This document shows, piece by piece, positions 1-13,650 of a stretch of DNA of 64,000 nucleotides (positions are counted from its first letter, which is position 1; every line of letters starts with the position of its first letter). Both the position numbers and the translations under genes were made by a program. Source of the DNA: Climacium dendroides (Eukaryota; Streptophyta; Bryopsida; Hypnales; Climaciaceae); NCBI GenBank assembly GCA_950106755.1, contig CATNNA010000010.1:186001-250000 (forward strand), written 5' to 3'. The notes below the pieces were generated by a model. The model did not search any database. It was not told the origin of the DNA and saw nothing but the letters and a program-made list of their open reading frames with translations.

Positions 1-585
1 AAGTGTGGGGAAGCAATAGGGTTCTCTTAAACTTCATTCCTCCATGAATCCTAATTATTTCGAAGATTTGCAACTTATGTGTTATGTTTCCGGACATGAT
101 TCCACGTCAAAACGATATAATTTATCGGTTTGGTTTCTATTAAATACAGCATGATTTTTAGAGTCTCCTTTTTTTAAAACCCATTTCACTTACAAAAGTG
201 TGGGGAAGCAATAGGGTTCTCTTAAACTTCATTTTTCCATGAATCCTAATTATTTCGAAGATTTGCAACTTATGTGTTATGTTTTCGGACATGATTCCCC
301 GTCAAAACGATATAATTTATTGGTTTCGTTTCTAATAAACACAGCATGATTCTTAGAGTCTCCTTTTTTTAAAACCCATTTCACTTACAAAAGTGTGGGG
401 AAGCAATAGGGTTCTCTTAAACTTCATTTTTCCATGAATCCTAATTATTTCGAAGATTTGCAACTTATGTGTTATGTTTTCGGACATGATTCCACGTCAA
501 AACGATATAATTTATTGGTTTGGTTTCTATCAAATACAGCATGATTTTTAGAGTCTCCTTTTTTTAAAACCCATTTCACTTACAA

Positions 586-1560
586 AAGTGTGGGGAAGCA
601 ATAGGGTTCTCTTAAACTTCATTTTTCCATGAATCCTAATTATTTCGAAGATTTGCAACTTATGTGTTATGTTTTCGGACAGGCTTCCACGTGAAAACGA
701 TATAATTTATCGGTTTGGTTTCTATTAAATACAGCATGATTTTTAGAGTCTCCTCTTTTTAAAACCCATTTTAGTTACAAAAGTATGGGGAAGCAATAGG
801 GTTCTCTTAAACTTCATTCCTCCATGAATCCTAATTATTTCGAAGATTTGCAACTTATGTGTTATATTTTCGGACATGATTCCACGTCAAAACGATATAA
901 TTTATTGGTTTGGTTTCTATTAAATACAGCATGATTTTTAGAGTCTCCTTTTTTTAAAACCCATTTCACTTACAAAAGTGTGGGGAAGCAATAGGGTTCT
1001 CTTAAACTTCATTTTTCCATGAATCCTAATTATTTCGAAGATTTGCAACTTATGTGTTATGTTTTCGGACAGGCTTCCACGTGAAAACGATATAATTTAT
1101 CGGTTTGGTTTCTATTAAATACAGCATGATTTTTAGAGTCTCCTTTTTTTAAAACCCATTTCACTTACAAAAGTGTGGGGAAGCAATAGGGTTCTCTTAA
1201 ACTTCATTTTTCCATGAATCCTAATTATTTCGAAGATTTGCAACTTATGTGTTATGTTTTCGGACATGATTCCCCGTCAAAACGATATAATTTATTGGTT
1301 TGGTTTCTATTAAATACAGCATGATTTTTAGAGTCTCCTCTTTTTAAAACCCATTTCACTTACAAAAGTGTGGGGAAGCAATAGGGTTCTCTTAAACTTC
1401 ATTTTTCCATGAATCCTAATTATTTCAAAGATTTGCAACTTATGTGTTATGTTTTCGGACATGATTCCACGTCAAAACGATATAATTTATTGGTTTGGTT
1501 TCTATTAAATACAGCATGATTTTTAGAGTCTCCTCTTTTTAAAACCCATTTCACTTACAA
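586..1560 (+). repeat. 5-monomer block, also at 6046-7020
   Basis: Monomers 4-8 and 32-36 show the same order: AGGCTTCCACGTG with TTTTAGTTACAA end, GTTATATTTT, AGGCTTCCACGTG, TCCCCG with CCTC, CAAAGATT with CCTC. The spacing is 28 monomers (5,460 bp), not the 25 of the neighbouring block. The extra three equal the local 3-monomer gain at 1171-2340. The flanking monomers 3 and 31 differ at the unit start (GTGGGG against TTATGG). Confidence 0.8.
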
Positions 1561-2340
1561 AAGTGTGGGGAAGCAATAGGGTTCTCTTAAACTTCATTTT
1601 TCCATGAATCCTAATTATTTCGAAGATTTGCAACTTATGTGTTATGTTTTCGGACATGATTCCACGTCAAAACGATATAATTTATTGGTTTGGTTTCTAT
1701 TAAACACAGCATGATTCTTAGAGTCTCCTTTTTTTAAAACCCATTTCACTTACAAAAGTGTGGGGAAGCAGTAGGGTTCTCTTAAACTTCATTTTTCCAT
1801 GAATCCTAATTATTTCGAAGATTTGCAACTTATGTGTTATGTTTTCGGACATGATTCCCCGTCAAAACGATATAATTTATTGGTTTGGTTTCTATTAAAT
1901 ACAGCATGATTTTTAGAGTCTCCTCTTTTTAAAACCCATTTCACTTACAAAAGTGTGGGGAAGCAATAGGGTTCTCTTAAACTTCATTTTTCCATGAATC
2001 CTAATTATTTCAAAGATTTGCAACTTATGTGTTATGTTTTCGGACATGATTCCACGTCAAAACGATATAATTTATTGGTTTGGTTTCTATTAAATACAGC
2101 ATGATTTTTAGAGTCTCCTCTTTTTAAAACCCATTTCACTTACAAAAGTGTGGGGAAGCAATAGGGTTCTCTTAAACTTCATTTTTCCATGAATCCTAAT
2201 TATTTCGAAGATTTGCAACTTATGTGTTATGTTTTCGGACATGATTCCACGTCAAAACGATATAATTTATTGGTTTCGTTTCTATTAAACACAGCATGAT
2301 TCTTAGAGTCTCCTTTTTTTAAAACCCATTTCACTTACAA
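1171..2340 (+). repeat. Tandem duplication of a 3-monomer unit (2 x 585 bp)
   Basis: Monomers 7-9 (1171-1755) and 10-12 (1756-2340) share the order TCCCCG unit, CAAAGATT unit, TAAACACAGCATGATTCTTAG unit. By eye they differ at two sites: AAGCAGTAGG at the start of monomer 10, and TGG against TCG at unit position 131-133 of the third unit. The corresponding stretch at 6631-7215 (monomers 35-37) has only one copy, so this is a local gain in domain A. Confidence 0.85.
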
Positions 2341-5300
2341 AAGTGTGGGGAAGCAATAGGGTTCTCTTAAACTTCATTCCTCCATGAATCCTAATTATTT
2401 CGAAGATTTGCAACTTATGTGTTATGTTTCCGGACATGATTCCACGTCAAAACGATATAATTTATCGGTTTGGTTTCTATTAAATACAGCATGATTTTTA
2501 GAGTCTCCTTTTTTTAAAACCCATTTCACTTACAAAAGTGTGGGGAAGCAATAGGGTTCTCTTAAACTTCATTTTTCCATGAATCCTAATTATTTCGAAG
2601 ATTTGCAACTTATGTGTTATGTTTTCGGACATGATTCCCCGTCAAAACGATATAATTTATTGGTTTCGTTTCTAATAAACACAGCATGATTCTTAGAGTC
2701 TCCTTTTTTTAAAACCCATTTCACTTACAAAAGTGTGGGGAAGCAATAGGGTTCTCTTAAACTTCATTTTTCCATGAATCCTAATTATTTCGAAGATTTG
2801 CAACTTATGTGTTATGTTTTCGGACATGATTCCCCGTCAAAACGATATAATTTATTGGTTTGGTTTCTATTAAATACAGCATGATTTTTAGAGTCTCCTT
2901 TTTTTAAAACCCATTTCACTTACAAAAGTGTGGGGAAGCAATAGGGTTCTCTTAAACTTCATTTTTCCATGAATCCTAATTATTTCGAAGATTTGCAACT
3001 TATGTGTTATGTTTTCGGACATGATTCCACGTCAAAACGATATAATTTATTGGTTTGGTTTCTATTAAATACAGCATGATTTTTAGAGTCTCCTCTTTTT
3101 AAAACCCATTTCACTTACAAAAGTTTATGGAAGCAATAGGGTTCTCTTAAACTTCATTTATCCATGAATCCTAATTATTTCGAAGATTTGCAACTTATGT
3201 GTTATGTTTTCGGACATGATTCCACGTCAAAACGATATAATTTATTGGTTTGGTTTCTATTAAATACAGCATGATTTTTAGAGTCTCCTCTTTTTAAAAC
3301 CCATTTCACTTACAAAAGTTTATGGAAGCAATAGGGTTCTCTTAAACTTCATTTTTCCATGAATCCTAATTATTTCGAAGATTTGCAACTTATGTGTTAT
3401 GTTTTCGGACATGATTCCACGTCAAAACGATATAATTTATCGGTTTGGTTTCTATTAAATACAGCATGATCTTTAGAGTCTCCTTTTTTTAAAACCCATT
3501 TCACTTACAAAAGTGTGGGGAAGCAATAGGGTTCTCTTAAACTTCATTTTTCCATGAATCCTAATTATTTCGAAGATTTGCAACTTATGTGTTATGTTTT
3601 CGGACATGATTCCACGTCAAAACGATATAATTTATTGGTTTGGTTTCTATTAAATACAGCATGATTTTTAGAGTCTCCTCTTTTTAAAACCCATTTCACT
3701 TACAAAAGTTTATGGAAGCAATAGGGTTCTCTTAAACTTCATTTTTCCATGAATCCTAATTATTTCGAAGATTTGCAACTTATGTGTTATGTTTTCGGAC
3801 ATGATTCCACGTCAAAACGATATAATTTATTGGTTTGGTTTCTATCAAATACAGCATGATTTTTAGAGTCTCCTTTTTTTAAAACCCATTTCACTTACAA
3901 AAGTGTGGGGAAGCAATAGGGTTCTCTTAAACTTCATTTTTCCATGAATCCTAATTATTTCGAAGATTTGCAACTTATGTGTTATGTTTTCGGACAGGCT
4001 TCCACGTGAAAACGATATAATTTATCGGTTTGGTTTCTATTAAATACAGCATGATTTTTAGAGTCTCCTCTTTTTAAAACCCATTTTAGTTACAAAAGTA
4101 TGGGGAAGCAATAGGGTTCTCTTAAACTTCATTCCTCCATGAATCCTAATTATTTCGAAGATTTGCAACTTATGTGTTATATTTTCGGACATGATTCCAC
4201 GTCAAAACGATATAATTTATTGGTTTGGTTTCTATTAAATACAGCATGATTTTTAGAGTCTCCTTTTTTTAAAACCCATTTCACTTACAAAAGTGTGGGG
4301 AAGCAATAGGGTTCTCTTAAACTTCATTTTTCCATGAATCCTAATTATTTCGAAGATTTGCAACTTATGTGTTATGTTTTCGGACATGATTCCACGTCAA
4401 AACGATATAATTTATTGGTTTCGTTTCTATTAAACACAGCATGATTCTTAGAGTCTCCTTTTTTTAAAACCCATTTCACTTACAAAAGTGTGGGGAAGCA
4501 ATAGGGTTCTCTTAAACCTCATTTTTCCATGAATCCTAATTATTTCGAAGATTTGCAACTTATGTGTTATGTTTTCGGACAGGCTTCCACGTCAAAACGC
4601 CATAATTTATTGGTTCGGTTTCTATTAAATACAGCATGATTTTTAGAGTCTCCTCTTTTTAAAACCCATTTCACTTACAAAAGTGTGGGGAAGCAATAGG
4701 GTTCTCTTAAACTTCATTTTTCCATGAATCCTAATTATTTCGAAGATTTGCAACATATGTGTTATGTTTTCGGACATGATTCCACGTCAAAACGATATAA
4801 TTTATTGGTTTGGTTTCTATTAAATACAGCATGATTTTTAGAGTCTCCTTTTTTTAAAACCCATTTCACTTACAAAAGTTTATGGAAGCAATAGGGTTCT
4901 CTTAAACTTCATTTATCCATGAATCCTAATTATTTCGAAGATTTGCAACTTATGTGTTATGTTTTCGGACATGATTCCACGTCAAAACGATATAATTTAT
5001 TGGTTTGGTTTCTATTAAATACAGCATGATTTTTAGAGTCTCCTTTTTTTAAAACCCATTTCACTTACAAAAGTGTGGGGAAGCAATAGGGTTCTCTTAA
5101 ACTTCATTTATCCATGAATCCTAATTATTTCGAAGATTTGCAACTTATGTGTTATGTTTTCGGACATGATTCCACGTCAAAACGATATAATTTATTGGTT
5201 TCGTTTCTATTAAACACAGCATGATTCTTAGAGTCTCCTTTTTTTAAAACCCATTTCACTTACAAAAGTGTGGGGAAGCAATAGGGTTCTCTTAAACCTC

Positions 5301-5655
5301 ATTTTTCCATGAATCCTAATTATTTCGAAGATTTGCAACTTATGTGTTATGTTTTCGGACAGGCTTCCACGTCAAAACGCCATAATTTATTGGTTCGGTT
5401 TCTATTAAATACAGCATGATTTTTAGAGTCTCCTCTTTTTAAAACCCATTTCACTTACAAAAGTGTGGGGAAGCAATAGGGTTCTCTTAAACTTCATTTT
5501 TCCATGAATCCTAATTATTTCGAAGATTTGCAACTTATGTGTTATGTTTTCGGACATGATTCCACGTCAAAACGATATAATTTATTGGTTTGGTTTCTAT
5601 TAAATACAGCATGATTTTTAGAGTCTCCTTTTTTTAAAACCCATTTCACTTACAA
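2341..5655 (+). repeat. 17-monomer block, copy 1 of 2 (25-monomer spacing)
   Basis: Monomers 13-29 form an ordered series of marker units: TTTCCGG, CTAATAAAC, TTTATGG/CATTTA, ATGATCTTTA, CTATCAAAT, AGGCTTCCACGTG, GTTATATTTT, ACCTC/GCCAT, CAACATATG. The same series recurs at 7216-10,530. By eye only two substitutions separate the copies, TCCCCG against TCCACG in the third unit and ACCTC against ACTTC in the twelfth. The following units (monomer 30 versus 55) differ, so the duplication ends at about 5655. Confidence 0.88.
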
Positions 5656-7215
5656 AAGTGTGGGGAAGCAATAGGGTTCTCTTAAACTTCATTTTTCCAT
5701 GAATCCTAATTATTTCGAAGATTTGCAACTTATGTGTTATGTTTTCGGACATGATTCCACGTCAAAACGATATAATTTATTGGTTTGGTTTCTATTAAAT
5801 ACAGCATGATTTTTAGAGTCTCCTCTTTTTAAAACCCATTTCACTTACAAAAGTTTATGGAAGCAATAGGGTTCTCTTAAACTTCATTTTTCCATGAATC
5901 CTAATTATTTCGAAGATTTGCAACTTATGTGTTATGTTTTCGGACATGATTCCACGTCAAAACGATATAATTTATTGGTTTGGTTTCTATCAAATACAGC
6001 ATGATTTTTAGAGTCTCCTTTTTTTAAAACCCATTTCACTTACAAAAGTGTGGGGAAGCAATAGGGTTCTCTTAAACTTCATTTTTCCATGAATCCTAAT
6101 TATTTCGAAGATTTGCAACTTATGTGTTATGTTTTCGGACAGGCTTCCACGTGAAAACGATATAATTTATCGGTTTGGTTTCTATTAAATACAGCATGAT
6201 TTTTAGAGTCTCCTCTTTTTAAAACCCATTTTAGTTACAAAAGTATGGGGAAGCAATAGGGTTCTCTTAAACTTCATTCCTCCATGAATCCTAATTATTT
6301 CGAAGATTTGCAACTTATGTGTTATATTTTCGGACATGATTCCACGTCAAAACGATATAATTTATTGGTTTGGTTTCTATTAAATACAGCATGATTTTTA
6401 GAGTCTCCTTTTTTTAAAACCCATTTCACTTACAAAAGTGTGGGGAAGCAATAGGGTTCTCTTAAACTTCATTTTTCCATGAATCCTAATTATTTCGAAG
6501 ATTTGCAACTTATGTGTTATGTTTTCGGACAGGCTTCCACGTGAAAACGATATAATTTATCGGTTTGGTTTCTATTAAATACAGCATGATTTTTAGAGTC
6601 TCCTTTTTTTAAAACCCATTTCACTTACAAAAGTGTGGGGAAGCAATAGGGTTCTCTTAAACTTCATTTTTCCATGAATCCTAATTATTTCGAAGATTTG
6701 CAACTTATGTGTTATGTTTTCGGACATGATTCCCCGTCAAAACGATATAATTTATTGGTTTGGTTTCTATTAAATACAGCATGATTTTTAGAGTCTCCTC
6801 TTTTTAAAACCCATTTCACTTACAAAAGTGTGGGGAAGCAATAGGGTTCTCTTAAACTTCATTTTTCCATGAATCCTAATTATTTCAAAGATTTGCAACT
6901 TATGTGTTATGTTTTCGGACATGATTCCACGTCAAAACGATATAATTTATTGGTTTGGTTTCTATTAAATACAGCATGATTTTTAGAGTCTCCTCTTTTT
7001 AAAACCCATTTCACTTACAAAAGTGTGGGGAAGCAATAGGGTTCTCTTAAACTTCATTTTTCCATGAATCCTAATTATTTCGAAGATTTGCAACTTATGT
7101 GTTATGTTTTCGGACATGATTCCACGTCAAAACGATATAATTTATTGGTTTCGTTTCTATTAAACACAGCATGATTCTTAGAGTCTCCTTTTTTTAAAAC
7201 CCATTTCACTTACAA

Positions 7216-10200
7216 AAGTGTGGGGAAGCAATAGGGTTCTCTTAAACTTCATTCCTCCATGAATCCTAATTATTTCGAAGATTTGCAACTTATGTGTTAT
7301 GTTTCCGGACATGATTCCACGTCAAAACGATATAATTTATCGGTTTGGTTTCTATTAAATACAGCATGATTTTTAGAGTCTCCTTTTTTTAAAACCCATT
7401 TCACTTACAAAAGTGTGGGGAAGCAATAGGGTTCTCTTAAACTTCATTTTTCCATGAATCCTAATTATTTCGAAGATTTGCAACTTATGTGTTATGTTTT
7501 CGGACATGATTCCCCGTCAAAACGATATAATTTATTGGTTTCGTTTCTAATAAACACAGCATGATTCTTAGAGTCTCCTTTTTTTAAAACCCATTTCACT
7601 TACAAAAGTGTGGGGAAGCAATAGGGTTCTCTTAAACTTCATTTTTCCATGAATCCTAATTATTTCGAAGATTTGCAACTTATGTGTTATGTTTTCGGAC
7701 ATGATTCCACGTCAAAACGATATAATTTATTGGTTTGGTTTCTATTAAATACAGCATGATTTTTAGAGTCTCCTTTTTTTAAAACCCATTTCACTTACAA
7801 AAGTGTGGGGAAGCAATAGGGTTCTCTTAAACTTCATTTTTCCATGAATCCTAATTATTTCGAAGATTTGCAACTTATGTGTTATGTTTTCGGACATGAT
7901 TCCACGTCAAAACGATATAATTTATTGGTTTGGTTTCTATTAAATACAGCATGATTTTTAGAGTCTCCTCTTTTTAAAACCCATTTCACTTACAAAAGTT
8001 TATGGAAGCAATAGGGTTCTCTTAAACTTCATTTATCCATGAATCCTAATTATTTCGAAGATTTGCAACTTATGTGTTATGTTTTCGGACATGATTCCAC
8101 GTCAAAACGATATAATTTATTGGTTTGGTTTCTATTAAATACAGCATGATTTTTAGAGTCTCCTCTTTTTAAAACCCATTTCACTTACAAAAGTTTATGG
8201 AAGCAATAGGGTTCTCTTAAACTTCATTTTTCCATGAATCCTAATTATTTCGAAGATTTGCAACTTATGTGTTATGTTTTCGGACATGATTCCACGTCAA
8301 AACGATATAATTTATCGGTTTGGTTTCTATTAAATACAGCATGATCTTTAGAGTCTCCTTTTTTTAAAACCCATTTCACTTACAAAAGTGTGGGGAAGCA
8401 ATAGGGTTCTCTTAAACTTCATTTTTCCATGAATCCTAATTATTTCGAAGATTTGCAACTTATGTGTTATGTTTTCGGACATGATTCCACGTCAAAACGA
8501 TATAATTTATTGGTTTGGTTTCTATTAAATACAGCATGATTTTTAGAGTCTCCTCTTTTTAAAACCCATTTCACTTACAAAAGTTTATGGAAGCAATAGG
8601 GTTCTCTTAAACTTCATTTTTCCATGAATCCTAATTATTTCGAAGATTTGCAACTTATGTGTTATGTTTTCGGACATGATTCCACGTCAAAACGATATAA
8701 TTTATTGGTTTGGTTTCTATCAAATACAGCATGATTTTTAGAGTCTCCTTTTTTTAAAACCCATTTCACTTACAAAAGTGTGGGGAAGCAATAGGGTTCT
8801 CTTAAACTTCATTTTTCCATGAATCCTAATTATTTCGAAGATTTGCAACTTATGTGTTATGTTTTCGGACAGGCTTCCACGTGAAAACGATATAATTTAT
8901 CGGTTTGGTTTCTATTAAATACAGCATGATTTTTAGAGTCTCCTCTTTTTAAAACCCATTTTAGTTACAAAAGTATGGGGAAGCAATAGGGTTCTCTTAA
9001 ACTTCATTCCTCCATGAATCCTAATTATTTCGAAGATTTGCAACTTATGTGTTATATTTTCGGACATGATTCCACGTCAAAACGATATAATTTATTGGTT
9101 TGGTTTCTATTAAATACAGCATGATTTTTAGAGTCTCCTTTTTTTAAAACCCATTTCACTTACAAAAGTGTGGGGAAGCAATAGGGTTCTCTTAAACTTC
9201 ATTTTTCCATGAATCCTAATTATTTCGAAGATTTGCAACTTATGTGTTATGTTTTCGGACATGATTCCACGTCAAAACGATATAATTTATTGGTTTCGTT
9301 TCTATTAAACACAGCATGATTCTTAGAGTCTCCTTTTTTTAAAACCCATTTCACTTACAAAAGTGTGGGGAAGCAATAGGGTTCTCTTAAACTTCATTTT
9401 TCCATGAATCCTAATTATTTCGAAGATTTGCAACTTATGTGTTATGTTTTCGGACAGGCTTCCACGTCAAAACGCCATAATTTATTGGTTCGGTTTCTAT
9501 TAAATACAGCATGATTTTTAGAGTCTCCTCTTTTTAAAACCCATTTCACTTACAAAAGTGTGGGGAAGCAATAGGGTTCTCTTAAACTTCATTTTTCCAT
9601 GAATCCTAATTATTTCGAAGATTTGCAACATATGTGTTATGTTTTCGGACATGATTCCACGTCAAAACGATATAATTTATTGGTTTGGTTTCTATTAAAT
9701 ACAGCATGATTTTTAGAGTCTCCTTTTTTTAAAACCCATTTCACTTACAAAAGTTTATGGAAGCAATAGGGTTCTCTTAAACTTCATTTATCCATGAATC
9801 CTAATTATTTCGAAGATTTGCAACTTATGTGTTATGTTTTCGGACATGATTCCACGTCAAAACGATATAATTTATTGGTTTGGTTTCTATTAAATACAGC
9901 ATGATTTTTAGAGTCTCCTTTTTTTAAAACCCATTTCACTTACAAAAGTGTGGGGAAGCAATAGGGTTCTCTTAAACTTCATTTATCCATGAATCCTAAT
10001 TATTTCGAAGATTTGCAACTTATGTGTTATGTTTTCGGACATGATTCCACGTCAAAACGATATAATTTATTGGTTTCGTTTCTATTAAACACAGCATGAT
10101 TCTTAGAGTCTCCTTTTTTTAAAACCCATTTCACTTACAAAAGTGTGGGGAAGCAATAGGGTTCTCTTAAACCTCATTTTTCCATGAATCCTAATTATTT

Positions 10201-10530
10201 CGAAGATTTGCAACTTATGTGTTATGTTTTCGGACAGGCTTCCACGTCAAAACGCCATAATTTATTGGTTCGGTTTCTATTAAATACAGCATGATTTTTA
10301 GAGTCTCCTCTTTTTAAAACCCATTTCACTTACAAAAGTGTGGGGAAGCAATAGGGTTCTCTTAAACTTCATTTTTCCATGAATCCTAATTATTTCGAAG
10401 ATTTGCAACTTATGTGTTATGTTTTCGGACATGATTCCACGTCAAAACGATATAATTTATTGGTTTGGTTTCTATTAAATACAGCATGATTTTTAGAGTC
10501 TCCTTTTTTTAAAACCCATTTCACTTACAA
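7216..10530 (+). repeat. 17-monomer block, copy 2 of 2
   Basis: Monomers 38-54 repeat monomers 13-29 at exactly 25 x 195 = 4,875 bp. The monomers between the two copies (30-37) carry a series resembling 391-1755, so the implied duplicated unit is longer than the part that still matches. The two copies were probably made by one unequal exchange or segmental copying event spanning about 25 monomers. Confidence 0.88.
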
Positions 10531-10920
10531 AAGTGTGGGGAAGCAATAGGGTTCTCTTAAACTTCATTTTTCCATGAATCCTAATTATTTCGAAGATTTG
10601 CAACTTATGTGTTATGTTTTCGGACAGGCTTCCACGTGAAAACGATATAATTTATCGGTTTGGTTTCTATTAAATACAGCATGATTTTTAGAGTCTCCTC
10701 TTTTTAAAACCCATTTTAGTTACAAAAGTATGGGGAAGCAATAGGGTTCTCTTAAACTTCATTCCTCCATGAATCCTAATTATTTCGAAGATTTGCAACT
10801 TATGTGTTATATTTTCGGACATGATTCCACGTCAAAACGATATAATTTATTGGTTTGGTTTCTATTAAATACAGCATGATTTTTAGAGTCTCCTTTTTTT
10901 AAAACCCATTTCACTTACAA

Positions 10921-11700
10921 AAGTGTGGGGAAGCAATAGGGTTCTCTTAAACTTCATTCCTCCATGAATCCTAATTATTTCGAAGATTTGCAACTTATGT
11001 GTTATGTTTTCGGACATGATTCCCCGTCAAAACGATATAATTTATTGGTTTGGTTTCTATTAAATACAGCATGTTTTTTAGAGTCTCCTTTTTTTAAAAC
11101 CCATTTCACTTACAAAAGTGTGGGGAAGCAATAGGGTTCTCTTAAACTTCATTTTTCCATGAATCCTAATTATTTCGAAGATTTGCAACTTATATGTTAT
11201 GTTTTCGGACATGATTCCACGTCAAAACGATATAATTTATTGGTTTGGTTTCTATTAAATACACCATGATTTTTAGAGTCTCCTTTTTTTAAAACCCATT
11301 TCACTTACAAAAGTATGGGGAAGCAATAGGGTTCTCTTAAACTTCATTTTTCCATGAATCCTAATTATTTCGAAGATTTGCAACTTATGTGTTATGTTTT
11401 CGGACATGATTCCACGTCAAAACGATATAATTTATTGGTTTGGTTTCTATTAAATACAGCATGATTTTTAGAGTCTCCTCTTTTTAAAACCCATTTCACT
11501 TACAAAAGTATGGGGAAGCAATAGGGTTCTCTTAAACTTCATTCCTCCATGAATCCTAATTATTTCGAAGATTTGCAACTTGTGTGTTATGTTTTCGGAA
11601 AGGCTTCCATGTCAAAACGATATAATTTATTGGTTTCGTTTCTATTAAACACAGCATGATTCTTAGAGTCTCCTTTTTTTAAAACCCATTTCACTTACAA
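10921..11700 (+). repeat. 4-monomer ATGTTTT/ACACC/GGAAAGG module
   Basis: Monomers 57-60 give the series CATTCC + TCCCCG + ATGTTTTTTA; TATATGTT + ACACCATG; AAGTATGGGG + CCTC; TTGTGTG + CGGAAAGG + TTCCATG. The same series returns at 16,771-17,550 (monomers 87-90) and 20,086-20,865 (104-107). At 13,456-14,625 the first unit is separated from the rest by two extra monomers copied from monomers 68-69. The GGAAAGG unit is among the most divergent in the window, with about eleven differences from consensus. Confidence 0.85.
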
Positions 11701-11895
11701 AAGTGTGGGGAAGCAATAGGGTTCTCTTAAACCTCATTTTTCCATGAATCCTAATTATTTCGAAGATTTGCAACTTATGTGTTATGTTTTCGGACAGGCT
11801 TCCACGTCAAAACGCCATAATTTATTGGTTCGGTTTCTATTAAATACAGCATGATTTTTAGAGTCTCCTTTTTTTAAAACCCATTTCACTTACAA

Positions 11896-13650
11896 AAGTG
11901 TGGGGAAGCAATAGGGTTCTCTTAAACTTCATTTTTCCATGAATCCTAATTATTTCGAAGATTTGCAACTTATGTGTTATGTTTTCGGACATGATTCCAC
12001 GTCAAAACGATATAATTTATTGGTTTCGTTTCTATTAAACACAGCATGATTCTTAGAGTCTCCTTTTTTTAAAACCCATTTCACTTACAAAAGTGTGGGG
12101 AAGCAATAGGGTTCTCTTAAACCTCATTTTTCCATGAATCCTAATTATTTCGAAGATTTGCAACTTATGTGTTATGTTTTCGGACAGGCTTCCACGTCAA
12201 AACGCCATAATTTATTGGTTCGGTTTCTATTAAATACAGCATGATTTTTAGAGTCTCCTCTTTTTAAAACCCATTTCACTTACAAAAGTGTGGGGAAGCA
12301 ATAGGGTTCTCTTAAACTTCATTTTTCCATGAATCCTAATTATTTCGAAGATTTGCAACTTATGTGTTATGTTTTCGGACATGATTCCACGTCAAAACGA
12401 TATAATTTATTGGTTTCGTTTCTATTAAACACAGCATGATTCTTAGAGTCTCCTTTTTTTAAAACCCATTTCACTTACAAAAGTGTGGGGAAGCAATAGG
12501 GTTCTCTTAAACCTCATTTTTCCATGAATCCTAATTATTTCGAAGATTTGCAACTTATGTGTTATGTTTTCGGACAGGCTTCCACGTCAAAACGCCATAA
12601 TTTATTGGTTCGGTTTCTATTAAATACAGCATGATTTTTAGAGTCTCCTCTTTTTAAAACCCATTTCACTTACAAAAGTGTGGGGAAGCAATAGGGTTCT
12701 CTTAAACTTCATTTTTCCATGAATCCTAATTATTTCGAAGATTTGCAACATATGTGTTATGTTTTCGGACATGATTCCACGTCAAAACGATATAATTTAT
12801 TGGTTTGGTTTCTATTAAACACAGCATGATTTTTAGAGTCTCCTTTTTGTAAAACCCGTTTCACTAACAAAAGTGTGGGGAAGCAATAGGGTTCTCTTAA
12901 ACTTCATTTTTCCATGAATCCTAATTATTTCGAAGATTTGCAACTTATGTGTTATGTTTTCGGACATGATTCCACGTCAAAACGATATAATTTATTGGTT
13001 TGGTTTCTATTAAATACAGCATGATTTTTAGAGTCTCCTTTTTTTAAAACCCATTTCACTTACAAAAGTGTGGGGAAGCAATAGGGTTCTCTTAAACTTC
13101 ATTTTTCCATGAATCCTAATTATTTCGAAGATTTGCAACTGATGTGTTATGTTTTCGGACAGGCTTCCACGTCAAAACGATATAATTTATCGGTTTGGTT
13201 TCTATTAAATACAGCATGATTTTTAGAGTCTCCTCTTTTTAAAACCCATTTTAGTTACAAAAGTATGGGGAAGCAATAGGGTTCTCTTAAACTTCATTCC
13301 TCCATGAATCCTAATTATTTCGAAGATTTGCAACTTATGTGTTATATTTTCGGACATGATTCCACGTCAAAACGATATAATTTATTGGTTTGGTTTCTAT
13401 TAAATACAGCATGATTTTTAGAGTCTCCTTTTTTTAAAACCCATTTCACTTACAAAAGTGTGGGGAAGCAATAGGGTTCTCTTAAACTTCATTCCTCCAT
13501 GAATCCTAATTATTTCGAAGATTTGCAACTTATGTGTTATGTTTTCGGACATGATTCCCCGTCAAAACGATATAATTTATTGGTTTGGTTTCTATTAAAT
13601 ACAGCATGTTTTTTAGAGTCTCCTTTTTTTAAAACCCATTTCACTTACAA
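11896..13650 (+). repeat. 9-monomer block, copy 1 (17-monomer spacing)
   Basis: Monomers 62-70 alternate two TCG..TAAAC units with two ACCTC/GCCAT units, followed by the CAACATATG unit that ends TTTTTGTAAAACCCG, a consensus-like unit, a CAACTGATG unit, GTTATATTTT and ATGTTTTTTA. Monomers 79-87 (15,211-16,965) show the same series at 3,315 bp, with no difference noticed by eye. Monomers 71-72 are a further copy of the CAACTGATG and GTTATATTTT pair, adding two units before the series resumes. Confidence 0.82.

Larger units (their letters stand above)
1..10920 (+). repeat. Domain A: monomers 1-56
   Basis: This subdomain is marked by haplotypes not seen further right. They include unit starts reading AAGTTTATGG (for example 3121, 3316, 3706, 4876, 7996, 9751), CTATCAAAT at unit position 141 (three copies of a linked pattern near 530, 3845, 5990 and 8720) and ATGATCTTTA (near 3470 and 8341). 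It also carries the widely shared AGGCTTCCACGTG type, whose 3' end reads CCATTTTAGTTACAA, followed by a GTTATATTTT unit. Block copies at 12-, 25- and 28-monomer spacing show repeated segmental duplication. The right boundary is where the ATGTTTTTTA unit first appears and is a judgement, not a sharp junction. Confidence 0.75.
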
